Positions 44,022 through 52,633 of a stretch of DNA of 64,000 nt are shown piece by piece. Under the pieces are notes generated by a model that had not been told where the DNA came from, made no database searches, and was given only the letters and a program-made list of their open reading frames with translations. Every line of letters starts with the position of its first letter. The first letter of the stretch is position 1. Where the stretch lies: assembly GCA_023415055.1 (NCBI GenBank), contig JAEZLZ010000024.1, forward strand, positions 1-64,000, in the 5' to 3' direction. A program made the position numbers and the translations under genes. The stretch comes from Bacillota bacterium. GTDB taxonomy: Bacteria > Bacillota > Clostridia > Lachnospirales > Lachnospiraceae.

Positions 44022-44738
44022 ATGGAAATATCATTACAGCTCTACTCCATCCATGAAGAGACAAAGAAGGATTTTGCAGGCTCTGTGAAAAAGGTCGGTC
44101 AGATCGGATTTCAAGGTGTTGAATTTGCAGGCTATGGCGATCTTTCTCCCGCGGAGCAAAAGCAGCTTTTGGCAGAGAGCGGACTCTACTCCGTCGGTAC
44201 CCATTGCGGACTTCAGGTGTTTACAGATAGCTTTGACGAAGAATTACAATATAGCAAGGAAATCGGCTCAAAGTATATTATCTGTCCTTATGCCAGACTA
44301 GATTCATTGGAAGAGATCGAATATCTGGCTAAAGTGCTGAATGAAGCAGCGGAGAAGGCAGCAAAGGTCGGGATTAAGGTTGGCTATCATAATCATGATC
44401 ATGAATTTATTCAGATTGACGGTGAATATGCACTGGATATCCTTGCTCGTATGACAAATGATAATGTGGTTCTGGAGCTGGATGTGTTCTGGGTTGCCTA
44501 TGCCGGAGTTGATCCGGTGGAATACATAAAGAAATGGGGCAAGAGAGTCGAACTGATCCATATTAAACAGATTGATGACAAGAAAGCCAATGTAGATATT
44601 CCGGACGGAATCATTGATATGAAGCAGATCAAAGATGCGGCGGTATATGCCACACATTTTGTTCTGGAGCATGAAGAATATGATAAGCCGGTCTGGGATG
44701 CATTGGTGAACGACTTTACAGCTTTGAATAAGATATAA
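44022..44738 (+). CDS. sugar phosphate isomerase/epimerase, xylose isomerase-like TIM barrel
   Basis: A 238-residue barrel of the AP-endonuclease-2 superfamily. Metal-site residues lie in GYHNHDHEF (His pair), VLELDVFWV (Asp/Glu) and IHIKQIDDK (His). Such proteins isomerise or epimerise keto sugars made by the Gfo-type oxidoreductases upstream. GGGGAAGAAG lies just before ATG 44022. It ends the operon, which has a strong terminator behind it. Confidence 0.9.
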   Translation: MEISLQLYSIHEETKKDFAGSVKKVGQIGFQGVEFAGYGDLSPAEQKQLLAESGLYSVGTHCGLQVFTDSFDEELQYSKEIGSKYIICPYARLDSLEEIEYLAKVLNEAAEKAAKVGIKVGYHNHDHEFIQIDGEYALDILARMTNDNVVLELDVFWVAYAGVDPVEYIKKWGKRVELIHIKQIDDKKANVDIPDGIIDMKQIKDAAVYATHFVLEHEEYDKPVWDALVNDFTALNKI

Positions 44739-44770
44739 TAATTTCGCTCCTTAATTTTTTTATCTATGAT

Positions 44771-44860
44771 AACGAGGATGTGACAAAACATAAAACTTCA
44801 CTGCATCGGATATGAAGTAGTGGCAGAGAGGCGATTATGTTCTGTTACATCCTCGTTTTG
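44771..44860 (+). terminator. terminator of the oxidoreductase operon
   Basis: AACGAGGATGTGACA (44771-44785) pairs with TGTTACATCCTCGTT (44843-44857) with one G-U, and TTTT follows. The 57 bases between include a smaller stem, ACTTCA with TGAAGT. Confidence 0.8.
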
Positions 44861-44888
44861 ATTCTGGTCGACTTTACCATAATAAACA

Positions 44889-44917
44889 TTTACCATTTCC
44901 ACTTTTTATAATATAAT
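44889..44917 (+). promoter_or_regulatory. promoter-like pair before tldD
   Basis: TTTACC (44889-44894) and TATAAT (44912-44917) are 17 bases apart, 73 bases before the GTG start. Confidence 0.6.
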
Positions 44918-44990
44918 AGAGCGTAGTGAACATGCTTCAAGCTTGCTTGAAAGCAATTTAGCAAAAAATAGTATGACAGGAGGTTTATTA

Positions 44991-46406
44991 GTGAAAACAG
45001 TAGGATCTGAATTCTTAACAAGGAGTAAACCGTATGTGCGTAAGCTCATCGATTTACTATCCGAGGATTATAAATATGTATCCGTACTCGGTACTGATAC
45101 CAAAGGGAAGGTCTACCGTGTCAGCAAGACGGGTACCGAGGTATACGATGCCATGCTTGCGGAGCGCGGTTTTGTGGTAAGACTGCACAATGGAGTGAAT
45201 TATTCCGAGTATTCCTTCAATGAGATAGATGAAGACAAGATTTCGGATATCGTATCGGATATCAAGGCAAAACTACATAAGGTTTCTTCAGAAATTAAAT
45301 TGAATGAGTATGCTGTTATTGATGAAGAGGAGCTGGTACGTCAATTCTTCAGTGAAGAGGAGGTAAGTCCGGAGAGCATCAGCTCGGAGGAAATTATCCG
45401 GAGCTTGACGGAGATTAAGGACTTAGGCTGCTCTTTATCAGAGTTGGTTGCGAATTTCCGAGCTGCTTTCAGCTTTACTCATGTTTCGAAGATTTTCCTG
45501 TCTGCTAACAAGGACCTGGAGCAATCCTATACCTATAGTGAAGCATCTATGTTCTGCGTAGCCAGAAGAGAAGATCGAATGAAATACTATTTTGACGGCT
45601 TCACCGGTATGAAGGGCTATGAGGTCATGAAGGACATGAAGGAAAATTGTCCGAGAATCGTGAATCAATGTATCAGCCTGTTGGATGCGGGGACAGCGAA
45701 GCCTGGAGAATATGATGTAATCTGTGCACCCGATATTACCGGTCTGATTGCTCATGAAGCCTTTGGTCACGGCGTGGAGATGGATATGTTCGTGAAAGGA
45801 AGAGCAAAAGGAGCAGAGTATATGGGTAAACAGGTATCTTCGCTGATTACCACGATGCATGACGGAGCTTCGGCTGCCAAACAGGTATCCTCCTATTTGT
45901 TTGATGATGAAGGCACACTCGGCAGCGATACGACAATCATTCAGGACGGAATCCTTAAGAATGGAATCTCCGACCTCTTATCAGCGATGAAGCTTGGAAC
46001 TACTCCGACAGGAAACGGCAAGAGACAGTCGTTTGAACGTAAGGCTTATACCCGTATGACCAATACCTTCTTTGCACCGGGCACAGATAAGTATGAGGAT
46101 ATGCTTGCATCAATCAAATACGGTTATCAGATCGAAGGCCTCTACAGCGGTATGGAGGATCCGAAAAACTGGGGAATTCAGTGTATCGCTCTGCTTGGAA
46201 GAGAGATCGTGGACGGTAAACTGACAGGTAACCTTATCTCACCTGTGGTGATGACCGGCTTTGTACCGGAGCTTCTTCAATCGATCTCTATGGTATCTGG
46301 GACGGTTGAGCTGGAAGGCGGCGGCTACTGCGGTAAAGGCTACAAGGAATATGTCAAGACGGCCAACGGCGGTCCCTACATCAAGGCGAAAGTGAGGTTA
46401 GGCTAA
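44991..46406 (+). CDS. tldD: TldD-type metalloprotease
   Basis: A 471-residue zinc peptidase subunit. HEAFGH at 255-260 is the HExxxH metal motif of the TldD/U62 family. TldD works with TldE as a heterodimer that trims unfolded peptides and matures certain ribosomal peptides in enterobacteria. I start it at GTG 44991, 7 bases after AGGAGG; the open frame extends to 44943 without a site. The gene overlaps tldE by one base. A precursor peptide gene is not visible nearby. Confidence 0.92.
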   Translation: MKTVGSEFLTRSKPYVRKLIDLLSEDYKYVSVLGTDTKGKVYRVSKTGTEVYDAMLAERGFVVRLHNGVNYSEYSFNEIDEDKISDIVSDIKAKLHKVSSEIKLNEYAVIDEEELVRQFFSEEEVSPESISSEEIIRSLTEIKDLGCSLSELVANFRAAFSFTHVSKIFLSANKDLEQSYTYSEASMFCVARREDRMKYYFDGFTGMKGYEVMKDMKENCPRIVNQCISLLDAGTAKPGEYDVICAPDITGLIAHEAFGHGVEMDMFVKGRAKGAEYMGKQVSSLITTMHDGASAAKQVSSYLFDDEGTLGSDTTIIQDGILKNGISDLLSAMKLGTTPTGNGKRQSFERKAYTRMTNTFFAPGTDKYEDMLASIKYGYQIEGLYSGMEDPKNWGIQCIALLGREIVDGKLTGNLISPVVMTGFVPELLQSISMVSGTVELEGGGYCGKGYKEYVKTANGGPYIKAKVRLG

Positions 46407-47713
46407 TGCTGGATAGAATTAAGGAAATTCTTCACAATCATAAAGAAATTTCAGGATATAAAATTTGCGAAACAAAGATCCAATCCAATGAATTGTTTTT
46501 TATTAAAAAGAATGTTGATATGGACCGGGCAAAAAGTGTACATCATTTTCTTCTGACGGTTTATGTGGATTTTACGGAAGGGGGAGTGGAATACAAAGGC
46601 TCCTCGGTAACCAGTATCCATCCCACAATGAACGATACCGAGATTGATATTGCAATCCGTGAGGCAGCATTTGCTGCGAAGTTTGTAAAGAACCCCTATT
46701 ACCCTTTGGTAAAGCCGGCTACATCTCATCAGATGCTGTCTGACAGCGCCTTTGCCGGAGAAAGCCTTCCTTACTGGATGAATAAGCTTACAAAAGCGAT
46801 CTACAAGAATGATATCTATGAGAAGGGCGGAATCAATTCCTGTGAGATATTCTTGGATAGAATCGAGACAAGAATCGTGAATTCCGAGGGCGTTGATGTT
46901 ACGGAGGTCTCTTACCGAAGTATGGTAGAATTTATCACCACCTGGAAGGAAGAGGGGGATGAGATTGAGCTTTACCGCCGCATTGATTGCTCTGATTTTG
47001 ATGAAGAGTTGTTGGTGAAGGAAGTCAGCAATATGATCGCTATCTGCCGAGAAAGAGCAATTGCCTCTCCTACGCCTGCATTGAAGACCGCCAGTGTCAT
47101 ATTGACCAGAGAAGCGGTGATGGATTTCTTCTCCTTCTATTATTCGAAGAGCGATGCGGCTTCGGTTTATAACCAATCCTCTATATGGAAAGTGGGAGAT
47201 CAAGTGCAGGGAACACAAGTAAAGGGAGACCTGATTACTGTATCCTTGGATCCTTTTATGAAAAACTCAACTCATTCTGAGAGCTTTGATGAAGATGGCT
47301 ATGCTTTATCGCCGGTAAGCTTAATCGAAAATGGTGAACTAAAAAGATATATTGCAGATACCCGTTATGCTTATTATCTGGGTGTTGAACCTACAGGTAA
47401 GATCGGAAATATCATCGTTAAGAGCGGAAGTAAAAGCGAAGAGGAGCTTAAGAAGGAGCCATATCTTATGGCTACAGCTTTCTCGGATTTTACGGTAGAT
47501 ACGATGACCGGTGATTTTTGCGGCGAGATCCGTTTGGCTTGGTATTTTGACGGTACGACTACTATCCCGGTAGCAGGCGGCTCCATCACCGGCAATATTA
47601 ATGAGCTGCAAAATGAGATGTATCTGTCCAAAGAGCGAAGGAAGGATAATAATTTCGACGGACCTTCCATGATACTTCTTAAAAATGTAACCGTTGCTGG
47701 AATCGAGGTATAA
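46406..47713 (+). CDS. tldE: TldE/PmbA-type partner of TldD
   Basis: A 435-residue homologue of PmbA (TldE). It lacks the HExxxH motif and keeps family motifs near the C-terminus (DTMTGDFCGEIRLAWYF and VAGGSITGNINEL). It forms the substrate channel with TldD. Its ATG overlaps the tldD stop codon (TAATG), so the two are made in equal amounts. A terminator follows. Confidence 0.9.
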   Translation: MLDRIKEILHNHKEISGYKICETKIQSNELFFIKKNVDMDRAKSVHHFLLTVYVDFTEGGVEYKGSSVTSIHPTMNDTEIDIAIREAAFAAKFVKNPYYPLVKPATSHQMLSDSAFAGESLPYWMNKLTKAIYKNDIYEKGGINSCEIFLDRIETRIVNSEGVDVTEVSYRSMVEFITTWKEEGDEIELYRRIDCSDFDEELLVKEVSNMIAICRERAIASPTPALKTASVILTREAVMDFFSFYYSKSDAASVYNQSSIWKVGDQVQGTQVKGDLITVSLDPFMKNSTHSESFDEDGYALSPVSLIENGELKRYIADTRYAYYLGVEPTGKIGNIIVKSGSKSEEELKKEPYLMATAFSDFTVDTMTGDFCGEIRLAWYFDGTTTIPVAGGSITGNINELQNEMYLSKERRKDNNFDGPSMILLKNVTVAGIEV

Positions 47714-47771
47714 AAGGTTCGTAATTTAGCGGATCTGCAAATGAATTTAAATAATAAAGGATAAATGTAAC

Positions 47772-47832
47772 AAGAGCTTTGTAAGATTTCAACCACCCGA
47801 TTGGGCTGGCTATACTTACAAAGCTCTTTCTT
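47772..47832. terminator. terminator after tldE
   Basis: AAGAGCTTTGTAAG (47772-47785) and CTTACAAAGCTCTT (47815-47828) form a 14-base perfect stem with TTC tail. It also separates tldE from the convergent acetyltransferase. Confidence 0.85.
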
Positions 47833-47873
47833 CGATTATTGATTTGAAAAGTGACATCTATAATATCAATACT

Positions 47874-48845
47874 CTATATGCCAAGATGATAATAATTCAT
47901 CACGGATTGTTCCTCGAAGCCACAGGATTGATATAGGCTCAGTGCCTTATTATTTGTGCAAACGACATCCAGCTCGGTGACTTTTGTACCTTGGGATTCG
48001 ATTAGTCTGAGGGTCTCTGACAAAGCCTGGCGACCATATCCCATACGTCGATATTCGGGTAAGATGCCAAAACCGAAGATAAAAGCATAGGAATCTCCGT
48101 ATTCGACATTGATTTTACCGATGGTGATGCCCTGTAGATCAACCATATAAGTCTTCTCATTCTCGGGCTGATTCTCTAATGCTGAGATCTCCTGTTCATT
48201 TTTCTCTTCATCTGGTTCCTTATCGTTGAAGAGGATCGTGTTCTGCCTTGCGATTTCTCCTTCGTCCTTTTTTTCTGCAGGACGGATGATGACATGTGCT
48301 GTAGCTTTTTCTGCTTCTGTAGGTCCATCACTATCACTCTGTAGTGAGGGCTGTTTTTTATCCGCGGTGGCAGTAATCAATCGCTTCATACGATATTCCG
48401 AGTGAGCATAGCTTGCGGCATTATGCTCTAAAAAGCGCATTCCATCCTTGGAATTGCCATCGGCCAACAACAAGAATTTTCTATAATCGGAATGATGACA
48501 TTCATTTGACGCGAGAGCAAGAAGACGGTGGAAGATTCCCTGATTCCGATAATCAGGATGTGTCATACCGCAGAGCTCCCCGGTTACCCCGTCAAAACAG
48601 GAAATTCCAAGATAGGAGACAAGCTCCTCACCAATATAATATAGGAACTCGTTTTTCTTTCCCGCAGACTTTACACTATTTTTTTCGGCAAGATTGTAAA
48701 GATGAAGCTTATAACTAAGCTCCAGCTTCAGATTTATTCTATCATGGCTGCAACATAGCTCCATCAGATTATTCAATGAAGTATAAAGCTCCGGTGTGAT
48801 ATATTCGAGGATACGGATACTATGTTGTTCGTGTATTTGTAACAT
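47874..48845 (-). CDS. tandem GNAT acetyltransferase
   Basis: A 323-residue protein with two GNAT acetyl-CoA-binding folds. The first covers about 10-160 (GELCGMTHPDYRNQGIFHRLL carries the R/Q-x-x-G-x pyrophosphate loop). A polar, Glu-rich linker spans about 175-225. The second covers about 225-320 (GILPEYRRMGYGRQALSETL and YQSCGFEE). Such tandem proteins acetylate small amines or proteins; the substrate is unknown. AGGGGG lies 9 bases before ATG 48845. Confidence 0.88.
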   Translation of the reverse strand: MLQIHEQHSIRILEYITPELYTSLNNLMELCCSHDRINLKLELSYKLHLYNLAEKNSVKSAGKKNEFLYYIGEELVSYLGISCFDGVTGELCGMTHPDYRNQGIFHRLLALASNECHHSDYRKFLLLADGNSKDGMRFLEHNAASYAHSEYRMKRLITATADKKQPSLQSDSDGPTEAEKATAHVIIRPAEKKDEGEIARQNTILFNDKEPDEEKNEQEISALENQPENEKTYMVDLQGITIGKINVEYGDSYAFIFGFGILPEYRRMGYGRQALSETLRLIESQGTKVTELDVVCTNNKALSLYQSCGFEEQSVMNYYHLGI

Positions 48846-49040
48846 GCAATGATTCCCCCTATTCGTGATGACAATTTAGAACAAGTATAACAGATATGGA
48901 GTCTAATTTATAGGCAGATTAAATATATATTAATTTTCACCTAAGTCTCTGTCATTGCTATGACGGTTGTGCTAAGATTGCTTTTAGATCGAAAGAAAGG
49001 CTGATTTATTTATTATACTATATCAGAATGGAGTTTTGCT

Positions 49041-49553
49041 ATGATGGACAATGAAGAGCATTTTCATGAAAAGAAAGAACGAGTACCAAGTACATGGTTT
49101 CATAAGCTGATCGAAATTATTACGTTATTCATCCTGATTATCATGATTATATATCCCTTTGTTATGTGGAATACTCTGCCGTCAAAGATCCCTGCGCACT
49201 ATAATGCGCTCGGTGAGATTGACCGCTGGGGCACCAGATCTGAACTATTTGTATTACCTATCGGTGGGGTGTTTCTTTATGGCTTGATGTCACTGGTGTC
49301 GCTTTTTCCATCGGCTTGGAATATCCCTGTGACTGTAACCAAAGAGAATAGAAAAAGAGTTTATCAAACCGCGAAAAGTCTTCTTGTGCTTATGAAGCTA
49401 GAGGTAATTGTGATATTCGGCTATCTGGAATATCACTCCACGCAGATGAAAAATTTGTCTGGCAGCTTTTTAGGAATTGTACTGGTTGTCGTATTTGGAA
49501 CAGTATTGTACTATATCGCACGCATGTATCGGGTTGCAAAAAGAAGAGATTGA
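49041..49553 (+). CDS. DUF1648 membrane protein
   Basis: A 170-residue membrane protein. A hydrophilic start (28 residues) is followed by four helices (about 22-44, 70-90, 112-130 and 142-160). LPSKIPAHYNALGEIDRWG is the DUF1648 signature. SdpI-like proteins with this domain protect cells against peptide toxins, but here the domain is alone and the role is unknown. ATG 49041 or 49044 may start it. A terminator follows immediately. Confidence 0.85.
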   Translation: MMDNEEHFHEKKERVPSTWFHKLIEIITLFILIIMIIYPFVMWNTLPSKIPAHYNALGEIDRWGTRSELFVLPIGGVFLYGLMSLVSLFPSAWNIPVTVTKENRKRVYQTAKSLLVLMKLEVIVIFGYLEYHSTQMKNLSGSFLGIVLVVVFGTVLYYIARMYRVAKRRD

Positions 49554-49559
49554 TGAAAA

Positions 49560-49604
49560 GAAGATGGATAGGCTCCTGCATACACAGGTTGCCTATCCAT
49601 CTTC
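49560..49604 (+). terminator. terminator-like hairpin after the DUF1648 gene
   Basis: A 14-base perfect stem, 49560-49573 with 49591-49604, closes a 17-base loop. The tail is not T-rich, so it may instead be an mRNA-protecting hairpin. Confidence 0.65.
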
Positions 49605-49692
49605 CGTTGATATATCTTGTAGCCACCGTCCTCGTTATCCTAGGTATATTCCGGATTCATTTGACTACATCAAAGGTAAAGTAGACAAATAA

Positions 49693-50043
49693 CTAATATC
49701 GTCTCGGACGATTGGAGTAATCCCAATAATTATTATAGTTTCCGTATCCTTGCTCTCTATTGTTATTTCTTCGATCTATCTCAGGGGTTTTTGCCGCAAT
49801 ATCTTGTCCGAGCTCTAGTGGTTCCTCCGGTTTATCTTTGATTTCTTCGGCCAGTGGTTTTTCTTTATTCCTGCGCAGCCTTCTGCGAGGATTCAGGATA
49901 TATCCGATGATGATTCCAAGTAAGAAAAAGACAACAATGAATGCAATAAAGAAAAGGTAAAAATTCGTACTTGTTATGGGTAATATCGATGCACTTAACG
50001 TAGTAAAAGGCAAACAATTGAAAAGGCTGACAATTTCTTTCAA
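49693..50043 (-). CDS. small single-pass membrane protein of unknown function
   Basis: A 116-residue protein with a hydrophobic helix at about 27-48 (FYLFFIAFIVVFFLLGIIIGY), then Arg-rich RRRLRRNK and an acidic to polar tail ending in Tyr/Asn/Arg-rich NNYWDYSNRPRRY. The helix followed by positive charges gives a cytoplasmic tail. TTG 50043 has an AAAGGAG site about 11 bases upstream. Family not recognised. Confidence 0.7.
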   Translation of the reverse strand: MKEIVSLFNCLPFTTLSASILPITSTNFYLFFIAFIVVFFLLGIIIGYILNPRRRLRRNKEKPLAEEIKDKPEEPLELGQDIAAKTPEIDRRNNNREQGYGNYNNYWDYSNRPRRY

Positions 50044-50187
50044 AATAAGACACTCCTTTACATATTATTCACTATTTATATATGCCAACATACTTACATG
50101 AGTGACAAAATAAGAGGTATAATATTATTACAGAAGGTAAAACAAAGGAAAAAATAGGAAAAAGGATAAGTAGGTCGAATAGGGCAA

Positions 50188-50216
50188 TTGACATATATGT
50201 GGTATAGAATTATAAT
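50188..50216 (+). promoter_or_regulatory. perfect sigma-A promoter of the ribonucleotide reductase gene
   Basis: TTGACA (50188-50193) and TATAAT (50211-50216) are both consensus and 17 bases apart. The transcript would start near 50223 and have a leader of about 180 bases. Confidence 0.88.
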
Positions 50217-50221
50217 GTGAC

Positions 50222-50235
50222 TACAATATATTGTA
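50222..50235. promoter_or_regulatory. NrdR-box-like operator at the transcription start
   Basis: TACAATATATTGTA is a perfect dyad. Its core CAATATATTG fits the NrdR-box core CwAtATaTwG. A second, weaker dyad ACATATATGT (50191-50200) lies 33 bases upstream inside the promoter. Paired boxes about three helical turns apart are typical of NrdR control of ribonucleotide reductase genes. Confidence 0.75.
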
Positions 50236-50403
50236 CATATAGCGTGAATAGCGATCTGCTGTCAGGACCTTAACGTTAGCTTGTTGCATTCGCTGATAAA
50301 GCCTTATAAGAAATGGGTAAAGCCATTATTGAGGTACTAAGAAGGATAGATTGAAAAACGATCGAATTTTCGGATTTTTTTATAGAAAGGCATGGTGATT
50401 AAT

Positions 50404-52491
50404 ATGGAGGAATTATTATCACAGGATTTCATTCATCATTATAAAGATCAGGTTACACCTCTCAGTCATATTGGAGAGTTCGTATATCTTCGAACCTATT
50501 CCAGATACCTGGAGGATAAGAAGAGAAGAGAGAACTGGTACGAGACGGTATACAGGACAACTCAGTATAATGTCGAGCTTGGAGTTGAATATAAGAAAAA
50601 ACATGGCATAACGATTGATGAGGAGGTAGAGAGACAGGAAGCCAGGCTGTTGTATGACAATTTGTTTCATCTGCGTACCTTTACTTCAGGAAGAACCCTC
50701 TACATGGGCGGAACCGAGGTCGTGAAAAAGTATCCACTGTCAAACTATAATTGTGCCTTTACCAAAATTGAAACATTGCAGGATCTTGTGGATGTTTTCT
50801 ATCTTCTGATGGTTGGAAGCGGAGTCGGGATCAGAATCGATAAATCCCATGTAGACAGACTGCCAAAGGTACGTGCAATCGAACTGGAGAGCCATTATGA
50901 TCCAGATGTGCGTTTTCTGATAACAAAAGATGAGATGGAGCATTCCAGTGTGCTCATCGACTTAAGCACTGCGGACACGGCAGTCCTAAAGGTAGGTGAC
51001 AGCAAGGAGGGATGGTGTGAAGCCTTGGAAACCTTCTTCAAATTGGTCACGGCGGACGGGTATCAACAGATTAATAAGCTGATTATTGACTACAGCTACG
51101 TTCGGCCGGAGGGAGAGCGGTTACGGCGCTTCGGTGGCAGAGCCTCCGGACACAAATCGATTCAGAGAATGTTCGAAAAAATGAATCAAGTATTTTTAAA
51201 CCGAGAAGATCACAGACTTCAGACAATAGATATTCTGGATATCGCAACAATCATAAGTGAAAATGTGGTATCCGGCGGTGTAAGACGCAGTGCAATGATG
51301 GTGATCTGTGAAGAAGAGGATGAAGAGGTTATCCAGGCTAAGCGTAATATCTACCGGGTGGAAGAGGGTAAATGGCTGGAAGACCCCAAGATATCCCATC
51401 GGAAGATGAGTAACAATTCCATACTGTACAGTCACCGACCTTCCCTTACGAGAATTAGAGAAATTATCAATTCCATAAAGATCAACGGTGAGCCAGGCTT
51501 CATCAATACATCTGAAGCGCGAAGGAGAAAGCCTGCCTTTGAGGGAACGAATCCCTGCGGTGAGATACTTCTTCAATCAAAGCAGTGCTGTAATCTGACT
51601 ACGAATAATTTGATGGCGTTTGTAGAGGGAAAACAGTTAAATGTTGCCGCGCTTAAGGAGATTCTTAAGCTGTCTACAAGAGTGGCAATACGTATGACTC
51701 TGATCGATGTTGAACTCCCCAAGTGGAATCATGTGATGCAGGAGGATCGAATTATAGGCATCTCACTGACCGGAATGATGGATATGGTGAATAAGACGGG
51801 AATGAGTTATGATAGACTCGGCAGACTTCTGGATGAATTACGGAAGACGGTCCATGCCGAGGGAAGGCGTTACTGTGAAGAATTGCATATTTCCGTACCG
51901 AAGCTCATGACCACGATCAAACCGGAGGGAAGTCTGTCCATGCTTCCTTGTGTAAGCAACGGAATCCATTTTGCGCACTCCAACTATTACATCCGCAGAA
52001 TTCGTATCTCAGCCTCTGACCCACTCTATAAGATGATAGCAAAGCAAGGCAGCTACCAGATTCACAATGAGAATGGGCAGACCGAGGAGGATTGCTCCAT
52101 CAAGGTCATCGAGTTCCCGATTAAAGCGCCGGAGGGAAGGACGAAATATGAAGTGGGGGCAATAGAACAGCTGGAATTGTACAAACTGTCCATGCTTTAC
52201 TGGTCCGATCATAATACATCGATTACCGTACATGTCAGAGAGCATGAATGGGAGGAGGTTGCAGAGTGGTTATATAATAACTTTGAATACACCGTCGGGA
52301 TTACCTTTCTTCCCCTAATGGAGGAGACTTATCCGCTTCTTCCTTACGAATGTACCACCAAAGAGGATTATGAAGACCGTATGAAGAAAGTAAAACCGAT
52401 TGATTATGAACTTTTGGCTGAGTTAGACGATTCTGAAGAGAGGGAAATCATCGATAAGGAATGCGACACCGGTGTATGCCCGATACGATAG
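50404..52491 (+). CDS. nrdJ: adenosylcobalamin-dependent ribonucleoside-triphosphate reductase, class II
   Basis: A 695-residue monomeric class II enzyme that makes deoxynucleotides without oxygen. The active-site cysteines line up with the Lactobacillus leichmannii enzyme: Cys117 and Cys396 are the redox pair, Cys385 in NPCGEI is the thiyl-radical cysteine with Glu387 near it, and the C-terminal tail CDTGVC (687-692) matches Cys731/Cys736. I start it at ATG 50404 because GGTGAT precedes it and MEELLSQDFI aligns with family starts; ATG 50392 is an alternative. No B12 riboswitch is recognisable upstream. Confidence 0.94.
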   Translation: MEELLSQDFIHHYKDQVTPLSHIGEFVYLRTYSRYLEDKKRRENWYETVYRTTQYNVELGVEYKKKHGITIDEEVERQEARLLYDNLFHLRTFTSGRTLYMGGTEVVKKYPLSNYNCAFTKIETLQDLVDVFYLLMVGSGVGIRIDKSHVDRLPKVRAIELESHYDPDVRFLITKDEMEHSSVLIDLSTADTAVLKVGDSKEGWCEALETFFKLVTADGYQQINKLIIDYSYVRPEGERLRRFGGRASGHKSIQRMFEKMNQVFLNREDHRLQTIDILDIATIISENVVSGGVRRSAMMVICEEEDEEVIQAKRNIYRVEEGKWLEDPKISHRKMSNNSILYSHRPSLTRIREIINSIKINGEPGFINTSEARRRKPAFEGTNPCGEILLQSKQCCNLTTNNLMAFVEGKQLNVAALKEILKLSTRVAIRMTLIDVELPKWNHVMQEDRIIGISLTGMMDMVNKTGMSYDRLGRLLDELRKTVHAEGRRYCEELHISVPKLMTTIKPEGSLSMLPCVSNGIHFAHSNYYIRRIRISASDPLYKMIAKQGSYQIHNENGQTEEDCSIKVIEFPIKAPEGRTKYEVGAIEQLELYKLSMLYWSDHNTSITVHVREHEWEEVAEWLYNNFEYTVGITFLPLMEETYPLLPYECTTKEDYEDRMKKVKPIDYELLAELDDSEEREIIDKECDTGVCPIR

Positions 52492-52564
52492 TACTGCTTG
52501 ATATATAAATATTCGATTTAGTATAGGTTCTGTTTTATTATACCCTCCTGTTTATTGTTACTAC

Positions 52565-52593
52565 TTGTATAATTGGATACCATCTGGTATAAT
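52565..52593 (+). promoter_or_regulatory. sigma-A-type promoter of the symporter gene
   Basis: TTGTAT (52565-52570) and TATAAT (52588-52593) lie 17 bases apart, 40 bases before the start codon. Confidence 0.75.
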
Positions 52594-52633
52594 TATACGT
52601 AAATTTGTATTAAATATTAATGGGAGGGTGTTT

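Noticed and set aside
46451..47218. 255-codon minus-strand frame inside tldE
   Set aside because: Antisense to a well-supported gene; no ribosome site.
50223..50403. Cobalamin riboswitch before nrdJ
   Set aside because: The conserved B12 box and other core elements are not seen.
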